Of a stretch of DNA of 64,000 bases, positions 19,267 to 28,794 are shown piece by piece. Both the position numbers and the translations under genes were made by a program. Within the stretch, counting starts at the first letter, position 1; every line of letters begins with the position of its first letter. The stretch is from JACJXF01 sp964404825 (GTDB taxonomy: Bacteria; Bacteroidota; Bacteroidia; Bacteroidales; GCA-2748055): NCBI GenBank assembly GCA_964404825.1, contig CAYOLQ010000006.1:1-64000 (forward strand). Direction: 5' to 3'. Under the pieces are notes generated by a model. The model saw only the letters and a list, made by a program, of their open reading frames with translations, ran no database searches and was not told the DNA's origin.

Positions 19267-20574
19267 ATGAACAACACGATCAGAAATCAATTGAATCTTA
19301 TCCTGGTATTAATTTTATCAATTACGGTGCTGTTCTCCTGTACTACTGAAACAAACTGGTTGAAAGGCAATATGCACACACATACATTCTGGAGTGACGG
19401 ACAAGACTTTCCGGAAAATGTAGCCAGTTGGTACAATGAAAACGGTTATGATTTTCTTGTATTCACCGATCATAACATTTTACATAAAGCGCCCGAAAAG
19501 AGTTTGCGTCCCGCTCACGTTTTTACTGATGGTCAACTTTGGCAAAGGATCCAGGTGGATCATCCTGCCCTTGCACGGTATGATAGTTTGTTTGGTGATG
19601 ACTGGGTTGATACACGCCCTGACGATGAACAGGGATATCTGCAGGTACGTTTGAAAACAATGGATGAATACAGTTCCTTATTTAAGGACCCGGGTAAGTT
19701 TCTAATATTAATGGGAAATGAAATAACCAATATGTATGTACATTTTTTGGCTATTCACCAGGAAAACCAAATTCCTGCATCCAAAGGTACTGCAGATGAT
19801 CGCGTCAGAATGATGAAGGAAGTAGTGGACCAGTTCAAAGGAAATAGAGAGGAAAGTGGAAGAAACATCTATCCGGTGCTTGCACATCCAAATTACAGAT
19901 GGAGCATAACTGCAGAAATGATACTGGATGTTCCTGAACTACGGTTTTTTGAAGTATATAATGGAATTCCGGGAACAAGTAATGATGGAGACGGTTTCCG
20001 GGCTGGTACGGCGCGGATGTGGGATATCGTGCTTGCCAACCGGCTTGCCAGGGGGGAAGGAGAACTTTTATATGGTTTGGCCACTGATGATGCTCATTAC
20101 TATGATGGACAGGGATCAGGTCCGGGAAGAGGATGGATAATGGCGAATTCAGAAGAGCTGACTCCAATATCAATCCTTGATGCCCTGGATAAGGGTGATT
20201 TTTACGCATCTACCGGTGTTACTTTAAAAAAGTTGAAATTCAATGGTAAAACGCTTAAAGTTGAAATTGAACCGCAGGAAGGAATTGAATATCTGACCGA
20301 ATTTATCGGAACTTTTGAAGGATTCGATACCACGAGTGTTGCTACACTGGATTCATCGGGTGTTGAAATTTCTAATACAACACGCACCTACAGTGACCAG
20401 ATAGGGAAGGTCCTTTACTCAGGTAATGATCCGGAATCATCCTATACATTCACCGGAAAAGAATTATATGTCAGGGTATGTATTACATCAACGGCTGATC
20501 AGTATGATCCCATCTCCGGAAAAGTTATTGGAAAACAGAAGGCGTGGATTCAACCACATGTTAATACCCATTAA
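19267..20574 (+). CDS. CehA/McbA-type PHP-domain metallohydrolase lipoprotein
   Basis: A 435-residue protein with a lipoprotein signal (lipobox LFSC, cysteine 25). The PHP-type metal site is clear: H37-T-H39-T-x-x-S-D-G at the start, FTDHN near residue 73, and a later G-L-A-T-D-D-A-H. Proteins of this kind are metal-dependent phosphoesterases or hydrolases; the CehA/McbA group includes carbaryl-type hydrolases, but most members in Bacteroidota glycan clusters have no known substrate. The C-terminal 120 residues are beta-rich. It follows the sulfatase fusion by 101 bases and is followed by gene debris. Confidence 0.78.
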   Translation: MNNTIRNQLNLILVLILSITVLFSCTTETNWLKGNMHTHTFWSDGQDFPENVASWYNENGYDFLVFTDHNILHKAPEKSLRPAHVFTDGQLWQRIQVDHPALARYDSLFGDDWVDTRPDDEQGYLQVRLKTMDEYSSLFKDPGKFLILMGNEITNMYVHFLAIHQENQIPASKGTADDRVRMMKEVVDQFKGNREESGRNIYPVLAHPNYRWSITAEMILDVPELRFFEVYNGIPGTSNDGDGFRAGTARMWDIVLANRLARGEGELLYGLATDDAHYYDGQGSGPGRGWIMANSEELTPISILDALDKGDFYASTGVTLKKLKFNGKTLKVEIEPQEGIEYLTEFIGTFEGFDTTSVATLDSSGVEISNTTRTYSDQIGKVLYSGNDPESSYTFTGKELYVRVCITSTADQYDPISGKVIGKQKAWIQPHVNTH

Positions 20575-20578
20575 TTAG

Positions 20579-20807
20579 AAAGAAGGCAACATAACTATAA
20601 CACTTCCTGCTGTTGTGGAGTGGGATGTAAATGATACAGCTATTGAACTGATCGCTTCAAAGCATAAAAAAAGGCGGGATCAGAATAAATGACCTGACTA
20701 ATGATAAGGAAAACATAACAATCTGGGTATAAGGAGGAGAATACAGGCTTAATGAAACAATCGTTTTTGGATTACAAGGTGGAGCCAAATCAGGGAAATT
20801 ATATTAA
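20579..20807 (+). pseudogene. Debris of two genes: an enzyme C-terminus and a beta-helix N-terminal piece
   Basis: Two overlapping open stretches in different frames look like fragments of real genes. The first (20579-20692) reads EGNITITLPAVVEWDVNDTA and on to a stop, resembling the last beta-strands of a glycan enzyme. The second (about 20674-20807) contains NITIWV, an in-frame stop, then GGEYRLNETIVFGLQGG. That aligns with the ITILLRGG...TLILGLEDGG segment of the beta-helix protein at 12044-14344, with a stop in place of the arginine. An AAGGAGG ribosome-site-like string inside it is probably accidental. I read this as the scar of a deletion that joined two truncated genes. Confidence 0.6.
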
Positions 20808-20828
20808 AACAAATTTATTTCAGTGAAA

Positions 20829-20840
20829 ATAAGTACAAAT
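20829..20840 (+). promoter_or_regulatory. AAGTACA motif upstream of the second beta-helix gene
   Basis: ATAAGTACAAAT lies 63-74 bases upstream of the start at 20903 and matches the recurring intergenic motif WWAAGTACAWT of this island. Function is inferred from recurrence only. Confidence 0.35.
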
Positions 20841-20902
20841 TGCTACCTGAACACTCTTTTGATTATATTCCCATAATTAAAACTTTTTAAATAATATGAG
20901 TT

Positions 20903-23077
20903 ATGCAAACATCTAACTTAAAATATTTTGAGCTGGTAAAAAAGTTAAAACTTCAGTTTTTTATTAAGTTAATTTTGATTCTGTTCATATTAATCATTAA
21001 AGTATCATTCATCCAGGCCCAGGTTACATTTTATGTTTCTCCTTCAGGTAATGATTCCTGGTCAGGCCTTTACGAAACCAATACTAATGGAAACGGCCCT
21101 TTTGCCACACTTCCTGCCGCTATTGAAATGGTCAGGAAGAATTTTCAAAAGTCTGATTCTGAAACTGAATTTAGAATTATACTGAGAGCAGGTACATACC
21201 AGATTGTCAAACCTATTGAATTTACTGATCTTGATAAGTTCACAATATCGCTTGAAGCATATCCCGGTGAAAAACCAATTATATCAGCAGGTAAAAAGAT
21301 TACAGGCTGGAAAAAGTCCAAAGTAAATGGAAAATCCTGCTGGAAAGTTAATTTACCTGAAGTTAAAAGCGGAGAGTATTATTTCCGGCAGTTGTTTGTA
21401 AACGGACAGAGAGCTGTCCGGCCAAGGTTTCCCGAGGTCGGGTTCTATGAGGTAGAGAATCCTTTGTTCGGAACAACCGGGAGTTCGGGCCAGCAATATG
21501 CTGATGCAGCGAGAGACAGGTTCATTTTCAGGGATGGGGATATAAAGAACTGGAAGAATCTGAATGATATTAACTTGATGGTTTTGCATTTCTGGCAGGA
21601 AGATTATCTCCCAATAAAAGAAGTAAACTGGGAAAAGAGGGAGGTTTTATTCAACGCTAAAAGTTATATGGCATTTACACGTTCCCACCCTTACCACATG
21701 TGTGGAAATGCCTGGTATTATGTTGATAATGTTTTTGAAGCTCTTGACAGCCCAGGCGAGTGGTACATCGACAAACCAACCGGGGATCTGTATTATATTC
21801 CCCGGCCTGGCGAAATAATAAATAAAACGGACATATATGCACCCGTTCTGACGAGTTTGCTTCAGATTAAAGGAAATGAGAAGGAAAAGGTCTTTGCTGG
21901 AAATGTACACATTTCGGGACTTAGTTTCCGTCATAGCGAGTACATTTGGAATTCCCACTATGGTACCGGAAACAATTTCGGAGGCAGTGGGCCGGCTTTG
22001 ATCAGTTTCAATTCGGTAACTAATTGTAGTGTCTCGGAATGCGAATTTACTAACCTTGGTGAATATGCCATTGAAATTCAAGGTGAATCAAATCAGGTTT
22101 ATATAACCGGGAACAATTTCTCCGACATGGGAGCCGGAGCAGTAAAAATGAGGAATTGCAGCCAGATTCATATAACCGACAATGAAATTAACTCAGGAGG
22201 AAGAGTTTTCCATGGAGCTGCAGCCATCGTAGCCAACACGACAAAATACTGCCGGTTCAATCACAATCATATTTCTGATTTCTATTATAACGGCATAACC
22301 TGCAGTTCAAACAGGAACACTCCGGGAAGTTATGATAACCTCATCATGAAAAATCATATTCATGACATCGGGCAGGGATGGCTTAGCGATATGGGAGGGA
22401 TTTATTTACCCGGTCTGCAACCCGGAATGGTGATACGGGGTAATGTGATTCACGATGTTAATTCTGCCTGCTATGGTGGGAATGCTGTTTACCTTGATGA
22501 TTATGCACAGCATATTATTGTGGAGCAGAATTTATTGTATAACACAAATAATGTTATTGTCAATTTTAAAGGTAATGAGAATATTGTCAGGAATAATATC
22601 CTTGCCTTCGGGGGTCAGTCAGCACTTAGGAGAGCAAGCCCTCATAAGACAGACACGATGATTGTTCTTGCCTATAAGAATGTTATACTTGTAAACAACA
22701 CTTTCGTGCACCGTACAAGAGACGAGGCTTCTATTTTTAAACCGGGCTACTGGTCTGATCTTAATCTGATCTGGAATTATGGCAGTGAAGACCTTAAGGT
22801 TGAATGGCCATTTGGATTTGGTAAACCTTCGGTGAAAGGAACATGGGAGGAATGGGTAGAGAAAACAGGAAACGACCAACATTCCCTGATCCAGGATCCT
22901 TTGTTTAAAGATCCGCTGAACGGGGACTTTACAATTAGCCCGAACTCTGTGATCCATAAACTGAACATCAATCCCGGAACATTTAACGATGTTGGCCCGA
23001 GACCAAAGGACCAATGGGAGTTTACCCGTGTTAAAGCTGCCGCCAGGGAAACCCCTGCAGGAGGACATGTTGAATAA
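20903..23077 (+). CDS. Secreted right-handed parallel beta-helix protein, second type
   Basis: A 724-residue secreted protein. A long N-terminus (about 39 residues) holds a hydrophobic signal segment ending in IQAQ. The mature protein begins FYVSPSGNDSWSG, the pectate-lyase-fold start signature, followed by ILRAGTYQI and then repeated N/G-rich coils between about residues 330 and 600, with C-terminal P-L-F-K-D-P-x-N-G-D-F, also present in the other beta-helix protein. Polysaccharide lyase or hydrolase activity is likely but the family is not assignable by eye. It is 17 bases upstream of the second sulfatase, so the two are surely co-transcribed. Confidence 0.8.
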   Translation: MQTSNLKYFELVKKLKLQFFIKLILILFILIIKVSFIQAQVTFYVSPSGNDSWSGLYETNTNGNGPFATLPAAIEMVRKNFQKSDSETEFRIILRAGTYQIVKPIEFTDLDKFTISLEAYPGEKPIISAGKKITGWKKSKVNGKSCWKVNLPEVKSGEYYFRQLFVNGQRAVRPRFPEVGFYEVENPLFGTTGSSGQQYADAARDRFIFRDGDIKNWKNLNDINLMVLHFWQEDYLPIKEVNWEKREVLFNAKSYMAFTRSHPYHMCGNAWYYVDNVFEALDSPGEWYIDKPTGDLYYIPRPGEIINKTDIYAPVLTSLLQIKGNEKEKVFAGNVHISGLSFRHSEYIWNSHYGTGNNFGGSGPALISFNSVTNCSVSECEFTNLGEYAIEIQGESNQVYITGNNFSDMGAGAVKMRNCSQIHITDNEINSGGRVFHGAAAIVANTTKYCRFNHNHISDFYYNGITCSSNRNTPGSYDNLIMKNHIHDIGQGWLSDMGGIYLPGLQPGMVIRGNVIHDVNSACYGGNAVYLDDYAQHIIVEQNLLYNTNNVIVNFKGNENIVRNNILAFGGQSALRRASPHKTDTMIVLAYKNVILVNNTFVHRTRDEASIFKPGYWSDLNLIWNYGSEDLKVEWPFGFGKPSVKGTWEEWVEKTGNDQHSLIQDPLFKDPLNGDFTISPNSVIHKLNINPGTFNDVGPRPKDQWEFTRVKAAARETPAGGHVE

Positions 23078-23094
23078 TTTTTAATCCGTTCTAA

Positions 23095-24567
23095 ATGAAG
23101 CCACATTTATTTACGGCTTTTGCCGCAACATCCTGCCTGCTTATAGGGAGCGGATTAAAGGGGCAGCAGGTTCAGCGGGAAAAGAAGGACGTTCCAAACA
23201 TCATCCTTATCCAGGTTGATCAGATGCGCCCTGATCACCTTGGGGCTAAAACTCCTGCTCTGATGAAGCTCGCTTCACAGGGGGTACTGTTCTCACATGC
23301 CTATACGGCATCTCCTGTTTGCCAACCTTCGCGGAATAGCATTATTACCGGGCTTTATAACAGCCAGACTGGTATATGCGGCAACCAGTCAAATCCAATT
23401 AACGCAGATCTCAGGAATTCCACCTTTATGAACCGTCTGCAGGATGCCGGGTATTACACGGCAATGATTGGCAAACATCATTATATCGACCGGTATGCGG
23501 TGGGCATCGATGCGGTCAAAGAAGATGCGGCAGCAGTGAAGGCATACGGTTTCGATTTCATTATTCAATGCATGGATGTAGGAGAGCATACACCTAATGA
23601 GGACAACTCGGAAAATATTGATGATTACATTTATTATTTGAGGTCGAAAGGTTTAGAGAAAAAGTACTTTAGTGAAGTACAGAACGGGATTAAAACAGGT
23701 CATCATCCCCTTGCATTGGAAGATTCGGAAGACGGATATATCGGGACTGAAGCGGTAAAATTCGTAAAAAACTACAAAAGAAAGCAACCTTTTTACCTTA
23801 ATGTAAGTTTCATTGGACCCCATCCACCCTATATGGTACCGGGTGAGTTCCGAACCAGACCGGAGGATACGAAACCCCCTGTATTAGCGGCTCCATCGGC
23901 AGAGACAGCAAGAAGAAGAGCTGTATATGCCGATATGTGCACTCATATCGACAATTATATTGCGCAATTGGTTGAAGCCCTTAAATCAATGGGACTTTAT
24001 GAGAACACTACCATTATTTTCGTAGCAGACCATGGCGATAACCTTGGTGATTACGGAATATGGGACAAAAGGTATTTTTACGAGCAAAGTGTTGGTGTTC
24101 CAATGCTTATGTCGGGTAAGGGCATTACCGGTACCAGTAAACGTTTTGAAGCAGTAGTTTCGAAAGCCCTTGTTTCAACGCTCGATATCTACCCAACCGT
24201 CCTGGCACTCGCCGGTATAGACATGGCACCGGCTGAACGGCCCGGAAAAAATCTGTTGGAACAGGTAAACAAGGATAACCCATCTGCCTTCAGGTCAGCT
24301 GTGTTTTCGCAGCTTGGAACCTCCTGCATGATCCGTACACCTGGTTGGAAAATGGTCTTTGACCCCGAGCAGGGAGGAACGGTCTTTCTTTTCAACCTGA
24401 TAGCCGATCCCGGAGAGCTTATTAACCTTGCAGGAGTTGCCGGGTATGAAACAATCACTTCGCAACTGACAAGTGAATTACTCTCTCACAATATTTCCCT
24501 GAATCAATACACGCAAGCAAAAGAACAGATGAGGTTGCAGAAGGTCAGGGTTCGCTATACAGATTAA
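23095..24567 (+). CDS. Sulfatase (S1 family, formylglycine type)
   Basis: A 490-residue sulfatase with an N-terminal signal sequence (cleavage near LKGQQ). Metal-site residues are in IQVDQMRPDH near residue 40 and VADHGDNLGDYG near residue 310. The formylglycine motif is C76-Q-P-S-R, so it needs post-translational activation by a maturase not found here. The C-terminal LFNLIADPGELINLA is the usual S1 ending, so the protein is full-length, unlike the gapped sulfatase upstream. It would remove sulfate from a carbohydrate in the periplasm or outside the cell. Lying between a beta-helix and a BNR protein, it probably acts on the same glycan. Confidence 0.88.
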   Translation: MKPHLFTAFAATSCLLIGSGLKGQQVQREKKDVPNIILIQVDQMRPDHLGAKTPALMKLASQGVLFSHAYTASPVCQPSRNSIITGLYNSQTGICGNQSNPINADLRNSTFMNRLQDAGYYTAMIGKHHYIDRYAVGIDAVKEDAAAVKAYGFDFIIQCMDVGEHTPNEDNSENIDDYIYYLRSKGLEKKYFSEVQNGIKTGHHPLALEDSEDGYIGTEAVKFVKNYKRKQPFYLNVSFIGPHPPYMVPGEFRTRPEDTKPPVLAAPSAETARRRAVYADMCTHIDNYIAQLVEALKSMGLYENTTIIFVADHGDNLGDYGIWDKRYFYEQSVGVPMLMSGKGITGTSKRFEAVVSKALVSTLDIYPTVLALAGIDMAPAERPGKNLLEQVNKDNPSAFRSAVFSQLGTSCMIRTPGWKMVFDPEQGGTVFLFNLIADPGELINLAGVAGYETITSQLTSELLSHNISLNQYTQAKEQMRLQKVRVRYTD

Positions 24568-24600
24568 AATATTAATTAAAAATCACTTAAAATCGATGCT

Positions 24601-26418
24601 ATGAAAAAAAACTTTCAATTGTTGACACTTTTACTGGCCATTTCAATTCCAGCCATTTCCCAGCAAGCTGACTGGCGAAATCTTGACAATGCCGTAAGCG
24701 TTATCCCTGACGAAGGATACTGTGACCAGCCTTACGCTGTGATCAATAAAAACGGCGAATGGGTTGTGGTTATGACAACCGGAGAAGGTCATGAAGGACA
24801 AAAAGGACAGCATATAATTTCTGTCATCTCAAAAGACAAAGGCAAAACCTGGGAGCCTTTTGCAGATATTGAACCAGCCACCGGTCCTGAAGCATCATGG
24901 GTCACTCCCCTGATTGTCCCATCTGGCAGGATTTATGCATTTTACACCTACAATTCCGAAAACTTGCGCGAGGTATTGAATTCAAAGGGAGTTCCGATCA
25001 AACGCGTTGATACCATGGGAAAAATGATGATGAAGTATTCTGATGACGGAGGCTACTCATGGTCGGAGGAACGATACGAAGTTCCAATCCGCAACTTCGA
25101 AATTGATGATAACAATATTTACAAGGGAAAAATCCAGTTTTTCTGGACCGTTGCCATTCCGATTATTCACAATAATTCCGTTTACCTGCCTTTAGCCAAG
25201 GTCGGAAATTTTGGTGAAGGATTTATGGAAAGTGGCTCAGGGGCAATTGTGAAAAGTTCCAACATCCTTAGCGAAAAGGATCCTGCAAAAATTACCTGGG
25301 AAACCCTTCCTGACGGTAACAAAGGATTGCTTCCTCCTGAAGGACTGGTTGCCGATGAGCACAATATTGTTGCCCTGTCTGATGGAACCCTGTATTGCGT
25401 TTATCGCACCAATATGGGGCATAATGTACAAACCTACAGCTCTGACAATGGCCATACCTGGACCAAACCGGAATGGGCTACTTACACACCGGGTGGAAAA
25501 ATAATGAAACAACCCCGATGTTTTAACAAGGTCTATAAGTTTAAAAACGGTAAGTACGCACTTTTCTTTCACAATAACTCTACAAGGAATTATAGCCATC
25601 ATCCAATCGGAAACCGCAATCCAACCTGGCTTGCCGGTGGTATTGAAAAGGACGGACGCATTTACTGGAGCCAACCGGAAATATTCCTTTATGACCTCGA
25701 TTTTTCCAATGGTATATCCTATCCCGACTGGATTGAGGATAAGGGTGAATATTATTTTACAGAAACGCAGAAAACCATCGCACGGATTCATAAGATTCCA
25801 GGTGAATACCTCGAAATGCTTTGGAATCAGGCTGAAAATAGCACAATGACAGAAAATGGACTGGCACTTGAACTGAAAGGCATTGATTGCAAGGCTGGAA
25901 AACCTTTCAAAATGCCGGAATTAGGAAGGCTTGTCAATAGCAATGGATTCTCGCTGGAATTCAGAATAAAACCAGGTAAAATCAAAAATGACCAGGTAAT
26001 TCTTGATACACGCCGCGAGCAAACCGAAGGCTATGGGGCTACTGCAAAGTACAAGGGAAATGGACTGAAAATTACTCTCCTGAAATCCGGGGCCATTGAA
26101 GTAATTATGGATGATGGCAGAACCCCTTTGCTATGGAGTACTGGCCCTGGAACGATCAAACCAGGAAAGGAACATCATATTGTTTTGAATATAGACGCCC
26201 GGGCTAAGACTCTTACAATTTTAATTGATGGCGATTTGTGGGATGGAGGTGAGCGTGGATTTGGATATGCAAGGTTTAATCCATACATGTACGATGTGAA
26301 TGGAGAACAAACGGTAAGTTTCTCAAACACCTTTAAAGGTGAAATAATAACATTCAGGGTTTATACAAGATGCCTCAATACCTCTGAAGCTATAGGAAAT
26401 TACAGATCGGGGAAATAG
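24601..26418 (+). CDS. Secreted BNR/Asp-box propeller with C-terminal LamG/concanavalin-like domain
   Basis: A 605-residue protein with a signal peptide (residues 1-20, AISQQ). A propeller with Asp-boxes at about residues 77 (SKDKGKTW), 147 (SDDGGYSW) and 280 (SSDNGHTW) covers the first 410 residues. The last 180 residues form a beta-sandwich of the laminin-G/concanavalin type, with motifs such as FSLEFRIKPG and HHIVLNIDARAKTLTILIDG. This architecture resembles secreted glycoside hydrolases with a carbohydrate-binding domain. The catalytic family is not certain. It starts 33 bases after the sulfatase and precedes the intracellular sugar-acid genes. Confidence 0.82.
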   Translation: MKKNFQLLTLLLAISIPAISQQADWRNLDNAVSVIPDEGYCDQPYAVINKNGEWVVVMTTGEGHEGQKGQHIISVISKDKGKTWEPFADIEPATGPEASWVTPLIVPSGRIYAFYTYNSENLREVLNSKGVPIKRVDTMGKMMMKYSDDGGYSWSEERYEVPIRNFEIDDNNIYKGKIQFFWTVAIPIIHNNSVYLPLAKVGNFGEGFMESGSGAIVKSSNILSEKDPAKITWETLPDGNKGLLPPEGLVADEHNIVALSDGTLYCVYRTNMGHNVQTYSSDNGHTWTKPEWATYTPGGKIMKQPRCFNKVYKFKNGKYALFFHNNSTRNYSHHPIGNRNPTWLAGGIEKDGRIYWSQPEIFLYDLDFSNGISYPDWIEDKGEYYFTETQKTIARIHKIPGEYLEMLWNQAENSTMTENGLALELKGIDCKAGKPFKMPELGRLVNSNGFSLEFRIKPGKIKNDQVILDTRREQTEGYGATAKYKGNGLKITLLKSGAIEVIMDDGRTPLLWSTGPGTIKPGKEHHIVLNIDARAKTLTILIDGDLWDGGERGFGYARFNPYMYDVNGEQTVSFSNTFKGEIITFRVYTRCLNTSEAIGNYRSGK

Positions 26419-26489
26419 AAGTTATTCACTTTTTGTTCTGTGTCTGTTAGTTAAAGAATCAGCATAAATTATAGAAGACTGAAAGAAAA

Positions 26490-27449
26490 ATGTCAAAAAA
26501 ATATAGAACCCTTGTTACAGGGAACGTACCACAAGATTGGACTGGTAGGCTTGGAGAAATATCCGAAATCTTAATCTGGCCCGGGGAAAAGGATTTTCTG
26601 ATGCCCCGGGCAAAGGTACTCGCTGGATTAAAAGGAGTGCATGCAATTGTAAATTACGCAGAACTCAGGGTCGATAGCGAATTATTGGACAGTGCCCCGG
26701 ATTTGAAGATTGTAGCCAATGCATCCATCGGTTTCGACAACCTCGACCTTTCAGAGTTGTCACGTAGAGGCATCTGGGCCAGCAATTCACCAGGATTTTT
26801 CAACTTTGCCGTGGCTGAGTATATCATTGCCGGAATGTTACATATATCCCGCAGACTTGGGGAAGCAGGCCGGTTCGTAAGAGATGGAAATTGGAATTCG
26901 TTTGAACCCGGAAGATGGGATGGCATTAGCCTCCGTGAACAATCCCTGGGAATTATTGGAATGGGAGCCATTGGAAAGGAATTATCTGCTATGGCAGCTT
27001 GTATTGGCATGAAAGTCAGATACTACGATGCAAAGATAAAAACTCTGCCCGGTTTTATGGAACTGGATGAACTTCTAAAAACGAGTGACTTTGTTTCAAT
27101 AAATGTTCCATTGACAAAAGAAACTCACAGGATGGCTGACAGGGATTTTATGGAAAAGCTAAAGATGGGTGCAGTGCTGATCAATACTTCGAGAGGACCG
27201 GTTGTTGATCAGGCTGTTCTGATTGATCATCTGGTGTCAGGGAGACTAAGAGGTGCGGTATTGGATGTATTTGACAACGAACCGGCGGTGCCGGATGAGC
27301 TGAAGCAACTCTATAATGTAGTGATTACTCCTCATATTGCTGGAGGAACCAAAAGTTCCCGGAAAATGTCCCTTCAGAATGTATTTCTGAACGTTTACCA
27401 GGTTCTTTCAGGATTTCCTCCGCTTAATCCATTAAACAATATTGAATAG
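26490..27449 (+). CDS. D-isomer-specific 2-hydroxyacid dehydrogenase
   Basis: A 319-residue cytoplasmic NAD(P)-dependent oxidoreductase of the glyoxylate/hydroxypyruvate-reductase type. The Rossmann motif is G157-M-G-A-I-G162. The catalytic triad is complete: R235 in NTSRGP, E264 in DNEP and H282 in TPHIAGG. It probably interconverts a 2-keto acid and a D-2-hydroxy acid made during sugar-acid breakdown, such as an aldehyde-derived or tartronate-type intermediate; the substrate cannot be read from sequence. Its position before the dehydratase and aldolase genes supports a role in that pathway. A second member of the same superfamily, on the other strand at 32116-33024, is quite different in sequence. 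Confidence 0.85.
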   Translation: MSKKYRTLVTGNVPQDWTGRLGEISEILIWPGEKDFLMPRAKVLAGLKGVHAIVNYAELRVDSELLDSAPDLKIVANASIGFDNLDLSELSRRGIWASNSPGFFNFAVAEYIIAGMLHISRRLGEAGRFVRDGNWNSFEPGRWDGISLREQSLGIIGMGAIGKELSAMAACIGMKVRYYDAKIKTLPGFMELDELLKTSDFVSINVPLTKETHRMADRDFMEKLKMGAVLINTSRGPVVDQAVLIDHLVSGRLRGAVLDVFDNEPAVPDELKQLYNVVITPHIAGGTKSSRKMSLQNVFLNVYQVLSGFPPLNPLNNIE

Positions 27450-27561
27450 CCCTGTCTTTTAATGAATAAAATTTATATTTTGTCAAAATCCTCTGGTGGT
27501 GGCCACTTAACATCAAATTGTTAATTCTTTCAAAGATGGAATAACTTAGTATTTTGATACC

Positions 27562-27577
27562 TTTAAACACGTTTGAA
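27562..27577. promoter_or_regulatory. Candidate LacI-type operator upstream of the dehydratase gene
   Basis: TTTAAACACGTTTGAA is a 16-base dyad with 6 of 8 symmetric positions and a central CG, the shape typical of LacI-family operators. It lies 57 bases before the start at 27634, and a LacI-family gene is the third gene of this run. Binding is inferred. Confidence 0.4.
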
Positions 27578-27633
27578 GGTAATTTGGAAGGTCAAACACA
27601 TATTCCCGGATAGGATTTTAAATTAACTGAATT

Positions 27634-28782
27634 ATGAAAATTGAACGCCTCGAGCTTTTTAAAGTGCCACCACGCTGGTTGTTTTTAAAAATCACAACCA
27701 AGTCAGGAATATGCGGATGGGGAGAAGCAATACTTGAGGGTAAAGCGGATTCAGTGGCAGCAGCGGTTCTGGATATGAAAGAATATCTGGTTGGTCAGGA
27801 CGCAACAATGATTGAAGATATTTTTAATGTTTTGAGTAAAGGAAGTTTCTACAGAGGTGGACCAATATTAATGAGCGCAATCTCAGGAATAGAACAATGT
27901 CTTTGGGATATTAAAGGGAAAGCCTTAAATACTCCGGTTTATAACCTGATTGGTGGGGCAGTTAGGGAAAAAGTGAGAATTTATGGCTGGATAGGTGGAG
28001 ATGAACCAAAGGAACTAGTGGAACTTGCCCGCCATAGGATAAATTCGGGATATACAGCATTAAAATTAAATGTTGCCGGAAAAACTGAATGGATAATGTC
28101 AAGAGAGGACATAAATAAAATAAAGAAACGTCTTGGAGAACTGCGCGGAGCGATTGGCTATGACATTGAAATTGGAATTGACTTTCACGGAAGAATTCAC
28201 AAATCGGCTGCAAAAAGACTTGTGATGGAACTGGAGGAATTCTATCCAATGTTTTATGAAGAACCAGTACTTCCAGAGTATTCCGATCAATTGAAGGAAA
28301 TTTCAAAATATACATCTGTCCCCCTTGCTCTAGGTGAAAGACTCATAGGAAGACGAGAGTTTAAAAAAATAATTGAGGAGGGGATAGTTGATATAATACA
28401 ACCTGACATAAATCATACAGGTGGGATTTGGGAAACCCGAAAAATTGCCGCATTTGCTGAGATGTCTGATATTGCTGTTGCTCCGCACTGCCCTCTTGGC
28501 CCGATCGCATTTGCAGCCGCACTTCAGTTAAATGCCTGCACCCCAAATGCAATTATTCAGGAGACCAGTATCGGAATTCATTATAATGAAGGTACTGATC
28601 TTCTTGATTATGTTTTAAATAAAGAGGATTTTCAAATAAAAGATGGATTCATACCTCTGCTTCAAAAACCCGGTCTTGGGATAGAAATTGATGAAATTTT
28701 CGTTAGCCGCATGGTTGAAATGGGTCACAACTGGAGAAATCCAATTTGGAGGGGAAATGACGGAAGTTTTTTAGAATGGTAA
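27634..28782 (+). CDS. dgoD: Galactonate dehydratase (DgoD-type, enolase superfamily)
   Basis: A 382-residue protein close to E. coli DgoD along its length, from PPRWLFLKI at residue 12 to the W-R-N-P-x-W-R ending. The catalytic residues fall at the same numbers I recall for E. coli DgoD: metal ligands D183, E209 and E235, acid/base H185 in DFHGR, and H285 in APHCPLGP. It would convert a galactonate-type sugar acid to 2-keto-3-deoxygalactonate. The product would suit the aldolase encoded 12 bases downstream. Related enolases act on other six-carbon sugar acids such as fuconate, so D-galactonate is the best but not the only candidate. A LacI-like operator precedes it. Confidence 0.88.
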   Translation: MKIERLELFKVPPRWLFLKITTKSGICGWGEAILEGKADSVAAAVLDMKEYLVGQDATMIEDIFNVLSKGSFYRGGPILMSAISGIEQCLWDIKGKALNTPVYNLIGGAVREKVRIYGWIGGDEPKELVELARHRINSGYTALKLNVAGKTEWIMSREDINKIKKRLGELRGAIGYDIEIGIDFHGRIHKSAAKRLVMELEEFYPMFYEEPVLPEYSDQLKEISKYTSVPLALGERLIGRREFKKIIEEGIVDIIQPDINHTGGIWETRKIAAFAEMSDIAVAPHCPLGPIAFAAALQLNACTPNAIIQETSIGIHYNEGTDLLDYVLNKEDFQIKDGFIPLLQKPGLGIEIDEIFVSRMVEMGHNWRNPIWRGNDGSFLEW

Positions 28783-28794
28783 AAATTAATTTCT

